Source: Amblyornis subalaris (taxonomy: Eukaryota; Chordata; Aves; Passeriformes; Ptilonorhynchidae). Taken from it: 64,000 nucleotides of DNA. The stretch's first letter is position 1; each line of letters begins with the position of its first letter. The stretch lies in contig JACAXG010000094.1 of the NCBI GenBank assembly GCA_018881555.1, positions 310,001 through 374,000 of the forward strand, read 5' to 3'. Below, piece after piece: positions 24,271 through 36,286 of this stretch. The translations under genes and the position numbers were made by a program. Below the pieces are notes generated by a model, which saw only the letters and a list, made by a program, of their open reading frames with translations, ran no database searches and was not told the DNA's origin.

Positions 24271-25929
24271 CCTTCCGTGCTCAGAAAACAGGTGTCCCCA
24301 CTGTTTTCAGGCAGGAAAGGTCCCTGCACAGAAGCCTGGGAAAGGGCAGGGGTATCAGCCGCTGTTCTACCTGAAGGAACAGGTAACAGGAAACTGTTGA
24401 TTCAATGGGCTGAACTTAATTGGCAAGCATTAGTCAGCACTGAGTGTTTTTTGTGAATTAAAAATCCTCATAAGAATTGTTCCTGACAAAAGTTTTGGAA
24501 GGGGGGAAGATATGTGCCCAGAGATGGCCCCCCAGGGGCAGTCAGTTCTTGTAACTCTATTTTAAGTGCTGCATTCTCTCGCTGTATTCCAGAAAATACA
24601 AGCTAGGAGCAGAGGACCGTGTTAAGCTTTACTTGGTTATGTGTAGTGCCTGAGCTGTTAGGCAAATTACCTATATGCAGGAGGAAATGGATTTCAAATC
24701 TCAAATAAAGTCTAATATTCCAAACCAATTAGGATGATGGATCAGTTTTCGAGCTTGCTCTCAGTGCCTTCCCTGGCCAGCCTTTTTTTTTCTTTGAGTT
24801 AATGAAACTGGGCATATGGTTTCTGACCAGACTATTCAGCTGTGAAACAGGGCCATCCACTTGGTCACCCAGCAATGACACAATATGGAGCACATTCAGG
24901 GGTATGAGTCAGGGGTATGAAGAATGACATTTTAAGGTTGACAGAGAAATGTGTTTTACAGAAGCCAGTAAACCCTTGCTCCTCTTGTTTAACTTTCAGT
25001 GCTTATCTCTTCTTGTCAAGACAGCATCAAACAGCTCCTGTCCTGGAGGGTGTCTCAGTATCTGTCTGCCTTCTGAGGCAGAAAGATCTTCATCCTGTGC
25101 TCCAAACTCCACTTCTGAAAAATTGGCTTGCACAGACTTTGCTGTAATCAAATCAAGGCAGGCAGGCAGGAAGGCCGGCGTAGTGACAGCAGGAAGAACC
25201 CATCTGCTCTCAGCTTCTTGCTTCGACAGCAGGGCTGCTCAGAGCACCGGGATGAGCTCCCAGCTCTGCTTGGTGGGTAGGAAGTAGTTGATAAGCGCAT
25301 GCCTGCCCTTCCGGGACTCCACAGCACAGGCTTTGTTTCATCTACAGATGATTAAATGGTCTACGGAGCAGTTACAAACCAAAGGAAGGAATAGCCAGCT
25401 CTCTCCAGGTTTCCTCAATCAGCACGATTGAATTTCTCAAAGGAAGGCAGCAGTAGCAACAGCAGGCTCAATGACTTTTCCTGAAAAATGTTGTCCAGTT
25501 TAGGATTGAGCTTTCATTTAACTACTTGCTGTTTCATTTTATTAAGTGCAAATTGTGGCTTAATAGATTTACAGTTGCCATAAACTTCGGCATCATGAAA
25601 GCTGTCAGACTGGCCAGTTGCAGAGTGTATTACTCAGATGATGCTAGAAAGGGTGAACAGGACAAGCCAGGCACCAAGAAAGTCTGCAGAGTATTTTAAG
25701 GAGTCTGTGCACAGTGTTCTGAGAGGCAGACAGAGATGAAACACAAGTAGTCGCTTTCCTTTTGTTCCCCTCTTTTCTAGGAATTAGGGTGGAGGTGGAA
25801 GATTTCAGAAGTTTATCTGCAAATGAAAAATAATTTACTTTGCCTTTTTAGACATAAACTTTGTAAATTAACTGCTAGACAGTGGTTACCCAAGTGCAAA
25901 ACACAGGTTGGTTTTTTTTCCTATGTGCC
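24271..25929. other. gene-poor non-coding DNA
   Basis: No gene is recognised. A 13-base step repeat of the word AGGGGTATGA lies near 24898-24920. Short GGCAGGCA units lie near 25157-25170. The 25490-25640 part is low in CpG and non-repetitive, another possible conserved segment, with weaker word content than its neighbours. Confidence 0.45.
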
Positions 25930-26100
25930 CATTACACTGCAGCTCTGTTCTACACTCATTGCACTGTGTTTAGTTCTAGATACATACCAGGAAAAAATGT
26001 AGACATACTGGAGTGAGTTCAGAGAGAAACATCAAGTCTGATTAAAGGGCAGGAGATACAGACTCCTGTGAGAAGATTAGAAAAATTAAATACAAATGGT
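25930..26100 (+). mobile_element. eroded CR1/L3-like LINE fragment
   Basis: Read on the plus strand, the sequence keeps the order of features of the C-terminal reverse-transcriptase part of CR1-type LINEs: a Val-Phe-Ser-Ser-like stretch near 25967, then Asp-Ile-Leu-Glu and Val-Gln-Arg-like residues near 26003-26027, interrupted by a stop. It is heavily diverged, so the copy is old and inactive. Its ends are uncertain because similarity fades on both sides. Confidence 0.5.
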
Positions 26101-27599
26101 TTGGTTAAGCATGGATGGGACAGTGGGCATGGGAGCCACCTACAGTCATTTTCCCTAGGAGAAAGACCACAGGCTGCGTAATCCTTACCTCCTGGATAGA
26201 TAACTGATTTACCATAGGTGAAAGGGAAAGCTGCTCACCTTCCTCAAACAAAGTGAGAAGGGATAAAGAAAGAGAAGGTGAATTTTCATTTTGTGTAGGG
26301 TGGATTCTTGCCCCTTCTAAATAAAGTCTCCCGCAGGACGCTATTAATTTTGTAAGTCAGCAGCTTTTCCCATCAACCATAGTTTTTTTGGCAAATATCT
26401 GAGTTCCCCTGCATGTTGCTAAAATGTTGGTTCATTTACTCCACACAGCGTACATAGGGATCTCTGTTGCCCCCCCAAACAGATGTGTACAAAAAGAGCT
26501 TAGAGATCCTCAAGGAAGTTGGATGCTAGAATAAAGCAAGACTGCTACAGCTCTGCACTGTTGCATCCCCTGAGTGAAGAACTCTCCCATGCAGGAGTAT
26601 CAATGTGAGGGAAAAAAAAGATCTGGTATCCTATGCAGGACATTTTCCCTGTGTGTACGCACAGGGGTGTTTCACATCCTTGGCTTACATTAGCAAGTAT
26701 CTCCATATGCAGAAGTGCACCCCAGATGTGCAGCAGTAGAAAGGAAAGCTGTAAGTCAAGGGGGGAAATCTATTTTTGCTGTTACTGCATTCTGAAAAGG
26801 GTTTGCTTTAATGGTCAAATATTCTGAGAACCACTGAAATGTATGTGTGAACTTCACTGAGTGACAACCACTGCCTCAAAGGGCAACATATCAGAGGACC
26901 TAATAATTATGTAAATAGTTTCTTGGTGTAATGATCCTGTGTGAAACAAGAAAATTTATTTCAAAACAAATTTTACAGACAAATAATTGCACAGTGACAA
27001 TATTGGGAGAGTTAAATTGTCCACAGTGTAAGTGTTCATAGTGTTTTATGATGACTTTTAAACAGGCATGGACCTGCCAACAGGAATTGAGGGGACTTGC
27101 CCTTCTGTTCTGCCAGCACAGCTCAGGAGCTCGCAGCTTACAAGGCTAGTGTACTCTTACAGTCCATTCCCATTCCTAACCTGTCAACAGCCCTGCTACA
27201 TCCAATAACGTGGTGCATAGATCATGTCAGAAGGACTGGAACAGAATTATAATGTGTTGGGGTACATTCAGAAATGTAGAAATCATTACCAATAAAACCG
27301 AAACCATCTCATAAAAACAAATAAACGATGTTTACTTTCTAGATCGTCTTGTGGTCAAGCTGTTAAATTGTGCTTCAAGGGAACCAAAAAATGCTTCTAA
27401 GGCAGTTTGTAGCTGACTTTGCTATACTGTCACTGTGAAATGCAACCTATTCCTTCTAAACAAAGCTAAACTGTGTGCTTCCCTTGCCTTTGAACTAACT
27501 AGAAAATGCATTTTAATAGACACAATCAACCAGATTTTTTTTTCTCCTCACAGTTACTTCATGTGTGAATTGAATTCATTTATTTCTGTAAACTGGATC
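26101..27599. other. gene-poor non-coding DNA
   Basis: A+T-rich sequence with short frames only. It might contain more decayed LINE sequence continuing from 26100, but I cannot trace it. No other feature is recognised. Confidence 0.45.
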
Positions 27600-28130
27600 T
27601 TGCTGTATGAGTAGAAGATATGGTATTTAAGGATTTTGGTCCACTCTGCTAATTACAGCACAAAACACTTGGTGTATTTGTTGCAAAAGACCATGTTGAA
27701 ATAGCTTAAATATCTCAGAAAATTGCCTAAATCTTCACTCCATTAGCAAATGTCATACGTACAGCTCGCCAGAGGACTTAATGGTCACCATGCTCATAGA
27801 CAGCTGCCAGCACGCTGCAGCCAGCGAAGCCATTTGTATTTCTCATTAACAGTTCTACCATTTTTGGTTGTATGAAAAGTGATAACACACTGATCTAACA
27901 GTCATTAAGAACTTTTTCTTACTCCTTTAGGATTAATTTGCACTGACCCAGAATTCTCTATTTGCTTAACACAAGCAGTGGGCCACTTTGATGTTATCTG
28001 CTTCTATAAACAATAGCATACAGTTCTCTCCTGGGCTAAAACAGCTCTTACTCTACTGAGAATTAGCTGTATTAATCATTCTGAAGTCCAAGAGTGCATG
28101 ATCATAAATTGTGTGTGGGGACCTCACTTA
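27600..28130. promoter_or_regulatory. candidate conserved enhancer block
   Basis: About 500 bases without simple repeats or recognisable mobile elements, almost free of CpG except around 27760-27830. It contains a homeodomain-like GCTAATTACAG at 27648-27658 and further ATTAA, AATTAG and ATAAACAAT words to 28080. The frames are all closed. It has the texture of a conserved regulatory block in a gene desert; this is inference. Confidence 0.28.
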
Positions 28131-30015
28131 GCAACTCCCAAGACTCTCATTTATCAACATTTTTTTTCCCTTCCTGGATATTTAGTATGTAGGGAGTAAT
28201 TTATTTCTGAGCCGGTGCTTTGTGATGTCTTTCATGTTGAAGTAAAGTTGGAAAACTTTCCGCAACAAATATAGTTTTTCTTACTTCCTTAGTGTAAAAA
28301 CAAAAATTATGGACCGCAGCTACAGACTGATTCCCTCAAGTGGTCAGAACAGAAAGCACAGGCCAAGCTTCCAGTCACAGAGCTTGAAATTCAGTGAACC
28401 AGACACTGGTAACTAAAAATGAGCCAAATTGCACACTAAAAATGCTTTTTCATAGTTATTCAATTGGAATTTAAAAAGTGTGGGGCATCTTTAAAGCTGA
28501 CACATGCCCGACTTTTCTTACCTTTCTCAAACTAAGTTGCCAGAACATTATTAAATTATAATTAAAGCAAGATAAAATCTTCAGAGAACATTTATTTCGT
28601 TTATATTTTTTCCCAGAAAAAGTCTGGCTAGCAGCGAGTGATATTTTTGTCTTTACCATTTATTGGTCTTTTTCCCACCATCAAAACACAATACAAATCT
28701 GCCAAAACATAAGGATGAAAAATGCTGTTACATATCAGGTCAGAGTTGAGGTAATACAGTGTATTTCATACTTTTAATGCAGCCAGTAAGAGACTTTTGT
28801 TTAAAGTCCGCCCCAACTTTCAAACTCCCCTTGCAAAAGTATACAAAGTCAGAGCATGCAGAAACCAAGAACAGAGGCAGAGAAACCTCACATTTTGAGT
28901 GAAAGAATGAAAACCTTGGGTCTTATAAGGCAGTCTTTCATCCACATGGCTCAATTTCTTCAGCTTTTGGGATTTTTCATTACCTAAACTAAAAGGGGAA
29001 ACAGAAGTCCCAATTCTCTCCTTGAGAGCAGCATACGTGAAGTATCTTCATTGACTTATGGGAGAAAGTCCAGATTTAAGTATTTTTGATGAGAAGAGAA
29101 TTTTGGCCCAACTCAGGCAGAATCAAACCCATGAGCTCAGAAACCTTTCTAACTTTTTTCGTACTTTCATCCTGAGCTTAACTGCGATTTCAAAGCTCTC
29201 ACTGTTTTATTGTAAACATGTGGTTTTAAAAGTACTGCAGTGATCCAAAGTTATCAGCATGTGAGTTTATTTTATATTAAGTACTTCAAAAAATATAAGA
29301 ACATAAAATGCCAACAGAAACAACAAAAATATAAATAAATCACCAGATTCAGCACAAATGCTTTAATTCAGAATGCAATAAAGACAGTCAAAGTTTAAAA
29401 AGTTTATGCCAGAGTGTTAACTGAAGGAATCAGTAATTTTTTTTTTCCTGCAGACAGTTTTGCTGCTGCAGCCAAAAGATTCTCAAAAGTTGTCAAAAAA
29501 TAAAATTAAGGAAAAAAGAAAGACTGTGGAAAAAATGTTTATTTCCTCTCAAAAAATTCTGGCTTCTGCAATTTGGCACTCTTCTCAGCTTTTGAGAACA
29601 CTGGTTTTAGCAAAGGCCAAGAACTGCTATTATATTCACAGATTCTCCCTCTCTTCTCATAAATAAGTATTCAGGAGCTGTGATCTATCCTCACCTAGAA
29701 CTGTGCAGTCTCACTGATGTCCATAAAATCATTAGAGCAGTTCCTGTGAAAGCTCCTCATATGTCAGAGGCTGCCCTAATTCTTCCTGGATTTCTAATTA
29801 CTGAAGAGTTTTCTTCCAGAGTCGGAGGGCAAAATTCAGCCAGCAGTGATGTGAAGCACCCTGACTGATTTTTGAGCCTAGTAAAACTATCAGTAACTAC
29901 CTGTGGAAGAATTTTTCTTTAGGACTATGGACACATGTTGAATGTGTACAGCAGCTAATGCCTATTTGAGGTGATGTAGGTGTGCCTGAGCCAGACCTAT
30001 CTCAGTGTTGTAAAA
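28131..30015. other. gene-poor non-coding DNA
   Basis: No exon or repeat is recognised. Frames are 60-70 residues at most. A phrase near 29820-29845 (GGGCAAAATTCAGCC) faintly resembles an ancient amniote repeat but is too short to call. Confidence 0.45.
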
Positions 30016-30990
30016 CTCACAGAATATGCTGAGTTGGAAGGGTCCCGTCAGGATCCAACTCCTGGCGCTGTGCAGGACACCCCCAGGGTCACACCATGTG
30101 CCTGAGAGCATTTTCCAAACTCTTCTTGAGCTCTGTCAGACTTGGTGCTGTGACCACTTCTCTGGGGAGCCTGTTCCAGTGCCCTTGCCCTTCTTGAAAA
30201 CTGGGACAATGTTAACCAGCTTCCAGTCAGCTGGGACCTCTCAGAAATTCCAAGATATCTCAAAAATAGTCAAGAGAGGCTTTAGAACGACATCAGCCAG
30301 CCCTTTGAGGATTCTTGGGTGAATCCCTTCAGGCCCTATAGATTTGTAGGGATCCAGCTGAAGCAGCAGATCCCTCACAATTTCAGGGTCCACTGGGAGT
30401 TGATTATTCTTGCAGTCATGGTTCTCCAGCTCAGGACCCTGAGAGCCCCTTGGTCTGTTACTCTTGTTGAAGATGGAGGCAAAGAATGCATTAAACAACT
30501 CCGCCTTGTCTCTGTCCCTGTTTGAGGGGTGACCATCCTCATCGTGTAATGGACTGATGCTATTTCCACATTGCCTTTTGCCATTAGTATGTTTGAAAAA
30601 ACTCTCTTTATTGTTCCCCACATTTCTGGCCAGCTTCAATTCCAGTTGAGCTTTGGCCATGTGAATTTTCTCCCTACAGTGGCAAGCAGCATCTCTGTAT
30701 TCTTCCCATGTCACTTGACCTTCCTTCCAGTGGGCATACATCTTCCTTTTTTGCTTTATTGCAAGAGAAGATTCCCGTTCAGCCAAGCTGGCCTTCTGCC
30801 TCAGCTGCTTGACTTCTCATTTTGGGAATTGCCTGCTCCTGTGCCCTTAAGAGGTGATATTTAAGAAGTGACCTGCACTGATGGACCCCAACACCTGAAA
30901 AAACATTTTCCCAGGAGACTCTACTTGCTAGTTTGCTGAGCAGCCTGAAGTCTTCTCCCCTCATGTCCACAGCTGAAGTTTTGCTGGCAC
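30016..30990 (-). mobile_element. CR1 LINE, truncated and internally deleted
   Basis: CR1 is the dominant LINE of birds; its ORF2 encodes an endonuclease and reverse transcriptase. Minus-strand reading gives the linker between the two domains: a Thr-Ser-Ala-Val-Asp motif near 30970, Leu-Leu-Arg-Ala-Gln-Glu near 30840, Trp-Glu-Glu-Tyr-Arg near 30700 and an Asn-Ala-Phe-Phe-Ala-Ser motif near 30490, then Gly-Pro-Glu-Gly-Ile-His-Pro-Arg at about 30310. A frameshift lies near 30790 and a stop codon at 30241-30243. After a Phe-Lys-Lys-Gly segment the sequence jumps at about 30181-30187 to the extreme C-terminal and 3' part, ending at the 3' tail near 30017. The catalytic reverse-transcriptase core is missing. 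The copy is 5'-truncated and dead. Confidence 0.9.
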
Positions 30991-33900
30991 CCTGGGCATC
31001 ATTGTTCATTAGTTTTGCTGATGTGTCATTTTGCAGAAGTAATGATTTTTTAACCCTGACTCAGGAAGCACTGCACCTCACTCCAGAGAGTACTGCAGAC
31101 ATGCTTACGATGAAGTTAATGTCTAGCACATCAGCTTATCTTTATTTAAAATGCTGTGGATGGGTGCTTGACACAATCCTCAAGAGTTATTTTTGCATCC
31201 CCCCTACACTGAGAACTGTGCCCCTGGCTGAAACAAAGGCAAATAGGGCCTTTCAACTGCCTTCTCTTCCATGGATGGTTGAGCTTTTGACTGCTTGTTC
31301 TGTGCTCCTTTTTACAGTGCTGCTGCAGCAAGATTTCATCTGGGCTTATGCCTTGAGCATTATCTACTGGATCCTGTGTCTGTAGCCTGAGACAATGAAA
31401 CTATCTGCTTAATTTAAGATCCATTTTAAGAAGTTACAACACTTCCACTGCCCTTGTCACTTGTGCTTCCATTGGCATATCTCTGAAGAATGACACAATT
31501 TAAATAAAGCTATTATTTTATTGAGTTCTTGCTATTTTTATTATTACCTCTCCTGAGACTTAATTTCTGATATTAATTTTGTGCTTTCCATTAGCTGTCA
31601 TGGTATATTCACTTGTATTTATAGAAAATCTATTGTTCTAAAAGCGTGTTCCCAAAATTTGCAGTGCTGAAATATGTGTTTACTTATGAAAGCCTGAAGT
31701 CCTCATCAGAGTCTCATCTACATATGAGGGTATAAACATAAAATTGTGTTTGCTGGTGATATTAAAAATAACAAATCCTTAGTTTTAAAGTTCATTTTAG
31801 TCCTTTCCTTTCATGGCTTTATTTGGTGTCTCACCTGCATCAATAATTTCATGATAATATGGGAGAGACCATGTAGACCCAAGGTTCTATCACTGAGAAC
31901 TCCCCTACTTCTACTCCCTGGACCTCTCTATGTGTACGGCCATGCAAACAGATAATAGATGAGGAGTCTACAGATGCCTAGAGAAGTCTTTTTTCATGTG
32001 CATTATCTCACTGCAAAAATGATTTGCAACTTCCATTCAAGACACCAGAAGGCTATCTCACTTGTGGAATACCTTCTGTTAAAGAAATGCCAGCTATCTG
32101 TTTAGAATCTAAAATACAGGTAGTTAAAATTTTGCTCTCCTGTGACATCACACATCTCAAATTCTCTGCAGAGATTTAAGAATGGGGTCACCCAGTACCT
32201 CCTCTTTGCAAATGTAGTCTTTCCAGCTGGCACTCGCTCATGTTCTGGATTCCTGCTGGAAGCACAGGCATCTCTCTAAGTAGGATTTCCTTCAAAGGTT
32301 TAAGAAGGGGCAAAGAGGAGAACAGCTGCATTCAATTACCAAAAGCATATGTCTGCTAATCAGGAAGAAAAGGTGACTGCTGCTGCTCAGACAGAACAGC
32401 TCCCTGTGCTTTGGAAGCAAACTCTGGCAGATCTAAAATATACAGTATTTTATTTTGGTGAGAACACTAGTTTGGAAAAGCAAGGCAACGACTTGCCTTG
32501 AAGAAGAATGGCCTCTGAAGAACTTACACATTGTGGTGGTCCCTCTAAAACAAACAAGCAGGATCTTCCAAAAATGAATTTCTCCTTATAAATTGTTCCT
32601 ACTGTGGTTTAGGGGTTGGGAGTAGGAAGTAAGCAGTTTTTGATCAGGATTTTTCTTGAACCTATAAAAATGACTAGACAAAACTTGATGGTCTGTGTGG
32701 ATAATTTGCTCCCCAAACATCCTCTCCTTATGATTCTCTTTTGGTATTTTGCTCCCTGGAACTTTGGTTTCTTTCAAAGTGGAATATGAAAGTGATAAAT
32801 GAGTACTTGAGAAAGAGATCACTTGATGTGAGGATGCAGCCCAATTTTAGTAACAGAGGCAATGTCAAGAGCTGCATTTACTATGCAGTTGTATGTAGAA
32901 GAGCAGGAAATGAGGAATCTGCTCCCTGTCAGCAGGTACTCTACAGACCCAAAGTGAAAACTCAGATGAAACCATTTGGAAAGATATTCTATTCCTCAAA
33001 CATTGGCTCTACTTTTGACATGGTGGAAAAGGTGGTGGAAAGGAGAGGATGAATCTGGGAGGGCTTCAAGAGCAGAGCACAAATGCAGTGCTGATGCTAA
33101 AAAAACCAACCCCAAAGAATAGGCTTTTTTTTAACCTCATTTTTTTGTTTTGTTTTTTTTTTGTTTTTTTTTCCAAAAATGTCTGTTGGCTTTTTAAAAT
33201 ACTGAATTGCAGAAGACCACCATACTACATTAAATAGAGCTCTGAAAGTGAACTGGAAAAAAATATACAGATTATGGGCTGTTGAATTGGAAAGCAGCCA
33301 ACATTGTTCCTGGGATTTAGGTGGTCTTGGATATAAGAGCATTTAATATTAGACTTGTGAATAGTCTCCAGTTAATTTACTGTGGGATTAAAAAAAAAAA
33401 AAAAAGAAAAAAATTCCAGAACACAAAGTTCAAGGATTTTAAAAGTAAGTAGAGGAAGGAGAAGGTTATATTATGCTTAATCCTACAATTTCCTTACTGC
33501 TAATGAGTTATAGGAGGATATGCAGTTGTTCTAGCTTCTGAACTGTGAAAGGCGGATAGGAATACAGGTTCTGTTGCCCTAAAGCAAAATCTGGTAATTC
33601 TATCCTCAGAATGCTCCTTGTGAAGCACCTTCTGCCTAGGAGTTCAATAAACACCTCCTTCCCAGAAGGTGTGAGGGTCTTGAAACTATTCAATATGAAA
33701 CAAGACACAAAAATTTCTGCTGAGTCTGCAGTCACTTCAGCTTTGGAAGTTTTGCAGCATTATTTATAGATAATATGTCCATTACTATTACAGCATTAGG
33801 CAGCACAAACAGGAATTTAGGGAGCTGGTCAGGGCTCTGGCACTACTGAGAAGACACATGCTGAGGTTTTGCAACCCTTTCTGGTAGGCTGAAAGGGAGT

Positions 33901-35219
33901 GGTTGGAGGCAGAGGTAGGTGGTGATGCAGAAGGGGGTTAGGGTGACAAGTTGGGAGCACAATGGCCAGCAGCAGCAGCAAGGACAGCTGGGGCTGTGCA
34001 GCTGCACAGGCAGATGGATTGTTGGACACGGAGGAGGAGACTGCTTGGGTAGAGCTCTGCATGAGTCAGTGTTGCTCGTATCTGAAGTCTGAGACAACAT
34101 GAAGAAATGGCTTATGACCAAAGGAGTTAAGCAGATCCTTATAATGAAGAAAACTACTATCTTGCTGTTCCCTTGCCGTAGGGGAGGAGACAATTCCTAT
34201 CGGTCCTTTGGTGAAAAAGAGACAGACAAGACAGAAGGTGGAAGTTGTTACCTCTTTGACCCTGAATGTGATGCTCATGACAGAAGATGAATAAACATCT
34301 TGTTACTTTTGTGCCTTCTGCCTGCATTCAGCTTTCCTTGAGCACCAGGCTTGGCTTCNCTGTCAGATTCTGTGGCACTGGTACTTGTGGGTCATGCTCT
34401 TGTGTCACGTGAAAAAGTTGCAGCCATGCTGTTGTGCAGTCATTTAGACAAGGACTGAACCTCTGTCTTGAAACTGAATATATCACCTTTTTTTTTTTGG
34501 TTAGGAATCAATTACAATAATTCATTCAATGCAGCTTTTTTTTTTTTTTATCAGCTGCTTGGAACATGCCCCTTTTGCTTCACATCTGTTTCAAGATATG
34601 CAGTTAGCTTCTGTTTCCGTGTTATTCCATCCGCAGTTTCACAGCTGCATGTGTCCTACACACTGCCGTTTTGTTCAGTGACAGCATTTAGATTAAGTCA
34701 TTATTTCTTCCTATAGTCAGCATTCTGATAGATGTACATGTCTTTTCAAACCTACCTAGGGATCAGGATTGAAATTGTATCTACCTCAGTATAATTTGCT
34801 AACATAAAGAATGGGCAAACCATATTTTTTTTTTTTATTTAGTTACTAATTGAAAACAAAGTTGTATGTATTTTTTAAAGTTAATTCTCATCCCTGGGAG
34901 GTGATGGTGACATTCAGCTTTTCTATGTCAGTGTCCTGAGCGCTACTGAAAAATGTTTCAGTCTTTCAAGATTAAGCATTGTTTTCAGGGACTGTGTGGC
35001 TGAAGGAATGGAGTGCCGAAGTTTTTCTCCACATACAGATGTTTTGACTATTTGAACAGACACGGCAATATCTCAGCACTGTTGTTATGTCATATCACAG
35101 CACATGCCCAAAGTATTCAGTAGGCTTCCAGAACTTAAAAGAAACAACACTAGCTATCAGATTCTGTCTGTGAGAGACATTCCCTGCCTTAAGTAAAACA
35201 AAGGAAAATGAAGAGATTT
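30991..35219. other. gene-poor non-coding DNA
   Basis: No gene is recognised. The 150-residue plus frame at 30933-31385 overlaps the CR1 end in antisense and has no domain. T-rich sequence lies at 33126-33172, an A-run at 33390-33413, AGC units near 33967-33980 and T-runs at 34488-34500 and 34538-34549. One undetermined base lies at 34359. The 116-residue minus frame at 33843-34193 is proline/leucine-rich without recognisable features. Confidence 0.5.
33390..33413. repeat. A-run
   Basis: Sixteen A bases, one G, then seven A bases. It is not attached to a recognisable retrotransposed gene copy; the sequence to its left has no coding similarity that I can see. Confidence 0.8.
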
Positions 35220-35500
35220 TATTATTATCAAACCTCAGGATGCTCTTACCAATTGAAGTGCAAATTTAACTTTAAGCCGCTCTGATTTTCTTACTTGATG
35301 AGAGTACACGATGGCCATAAATCCAACTTGGCAATGATTCTGAAAGGTCACCTGTGGATATTGTTTTTCATGGTGTTAAATAGACTGTAATGGTCTCATT
35401 ATTCCTCCAGAAGGACAAGTGGAAATCCCATTGGTCTTCTTGCTGTCTCATAAATAATTAACAGACTGTTTTAACTGGGTCTAACCTTTGTACAGAATGG
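35220..35500. promoter_or_regulatory. candidate conserved enhancer
   Basis: CpG-poor and non-repetitive. It contains AAGGTCA (35344-35350, nuclear-receptor half site) overlapping the E-box CACCTG (35349-35354), a GTGCAAATTTAAC word near 35259, and TAAATAATTAAC near 35451. The cluster suggests an enhancer. No conservation data were available. Confidence 0.28.
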
Positions 35501-36260
35501 CTGAACTTCACCGCATAGCAGAGGCAGAAGAGACTCAGAAAAATATCATCCATCATTCATGGTACTAAAACATTCAGGTAATCTAGGAATAAAAATAAAA
35601 GACTAATAATCAAGTGGTAATCAAGCATTTTAGAGGCAACAAGAACAATTGTCTTTCTGTACAGATCTGAATAGTTTTAGCATCCTCCATGATTCAGGAT
35701 ATTCTTATTTTTTTTCACATCTTCCCACATGACCTGTCAGCTAACTTTCCAACATGAGAAATTTAAGTAGGTGATAAAAAGTTCAAAATGTTTATTTTTC
35801 TCTTCTGCCATAGGCAAAATACTAAAGAAGAAGGATTAAAGGACCAGATTCTTCTTACTACCCGCTCAAATCTTTCAAGTGGGGATGACTAAAATAAAAC
35901 CCTGCATTTGAATATTGTAATTATTTCTTGTTTAGATACTAGTCCTCTCCAACTTTCCATGCTGAGCATCATTGGGGTCTAAACTTGTACTGGATTCAGT
36001 ATCTAAAGTACAATGCTGAAATCTGCCACATCTCACCTGAAAGTTCCCAGTTTCCTTGGCAGCAACAGCTACCAAGAAGTCTGAGCTCACAGAAGGTGTT
36101 TCATCACAACAAAGAGGGGGTGTGGGGAGAGTTGCAGAAAGCTGCAGTTCCTGCTATTAGATACAGGAAAGATTGTCTGGAAAAGAAGTGCTAAATTCCA
36201 GCAATGAAATTGCGAAAGAAAATTAAAAAAAATAAAGGGGCTTAGACAAGCAGGATCAAA

Positions 36261-36286
36261 GAGAGAGAGAGAAAGAGAGACAGAGA
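36261..36286. repeat. GA microsatellite
   Basis: GA dinucleotides interrupted by AA and CA. Short and imperfect. Confidence 0.8.

Noticed and set aside
30241..30786. 181-residue minus frame as a cellular gene
   Set aside because: It is the endonuclease/reverse-transcriptase linker of a CR1 LINE with a frameshift upstream and a stop inside the element.
35820..35880. Second copy of the ancient amniote repeat (ACCAGATTCTTCTT phrase)
   Set aside because: Only the first dozen bases resemble the family; the rest diverges too far to support.
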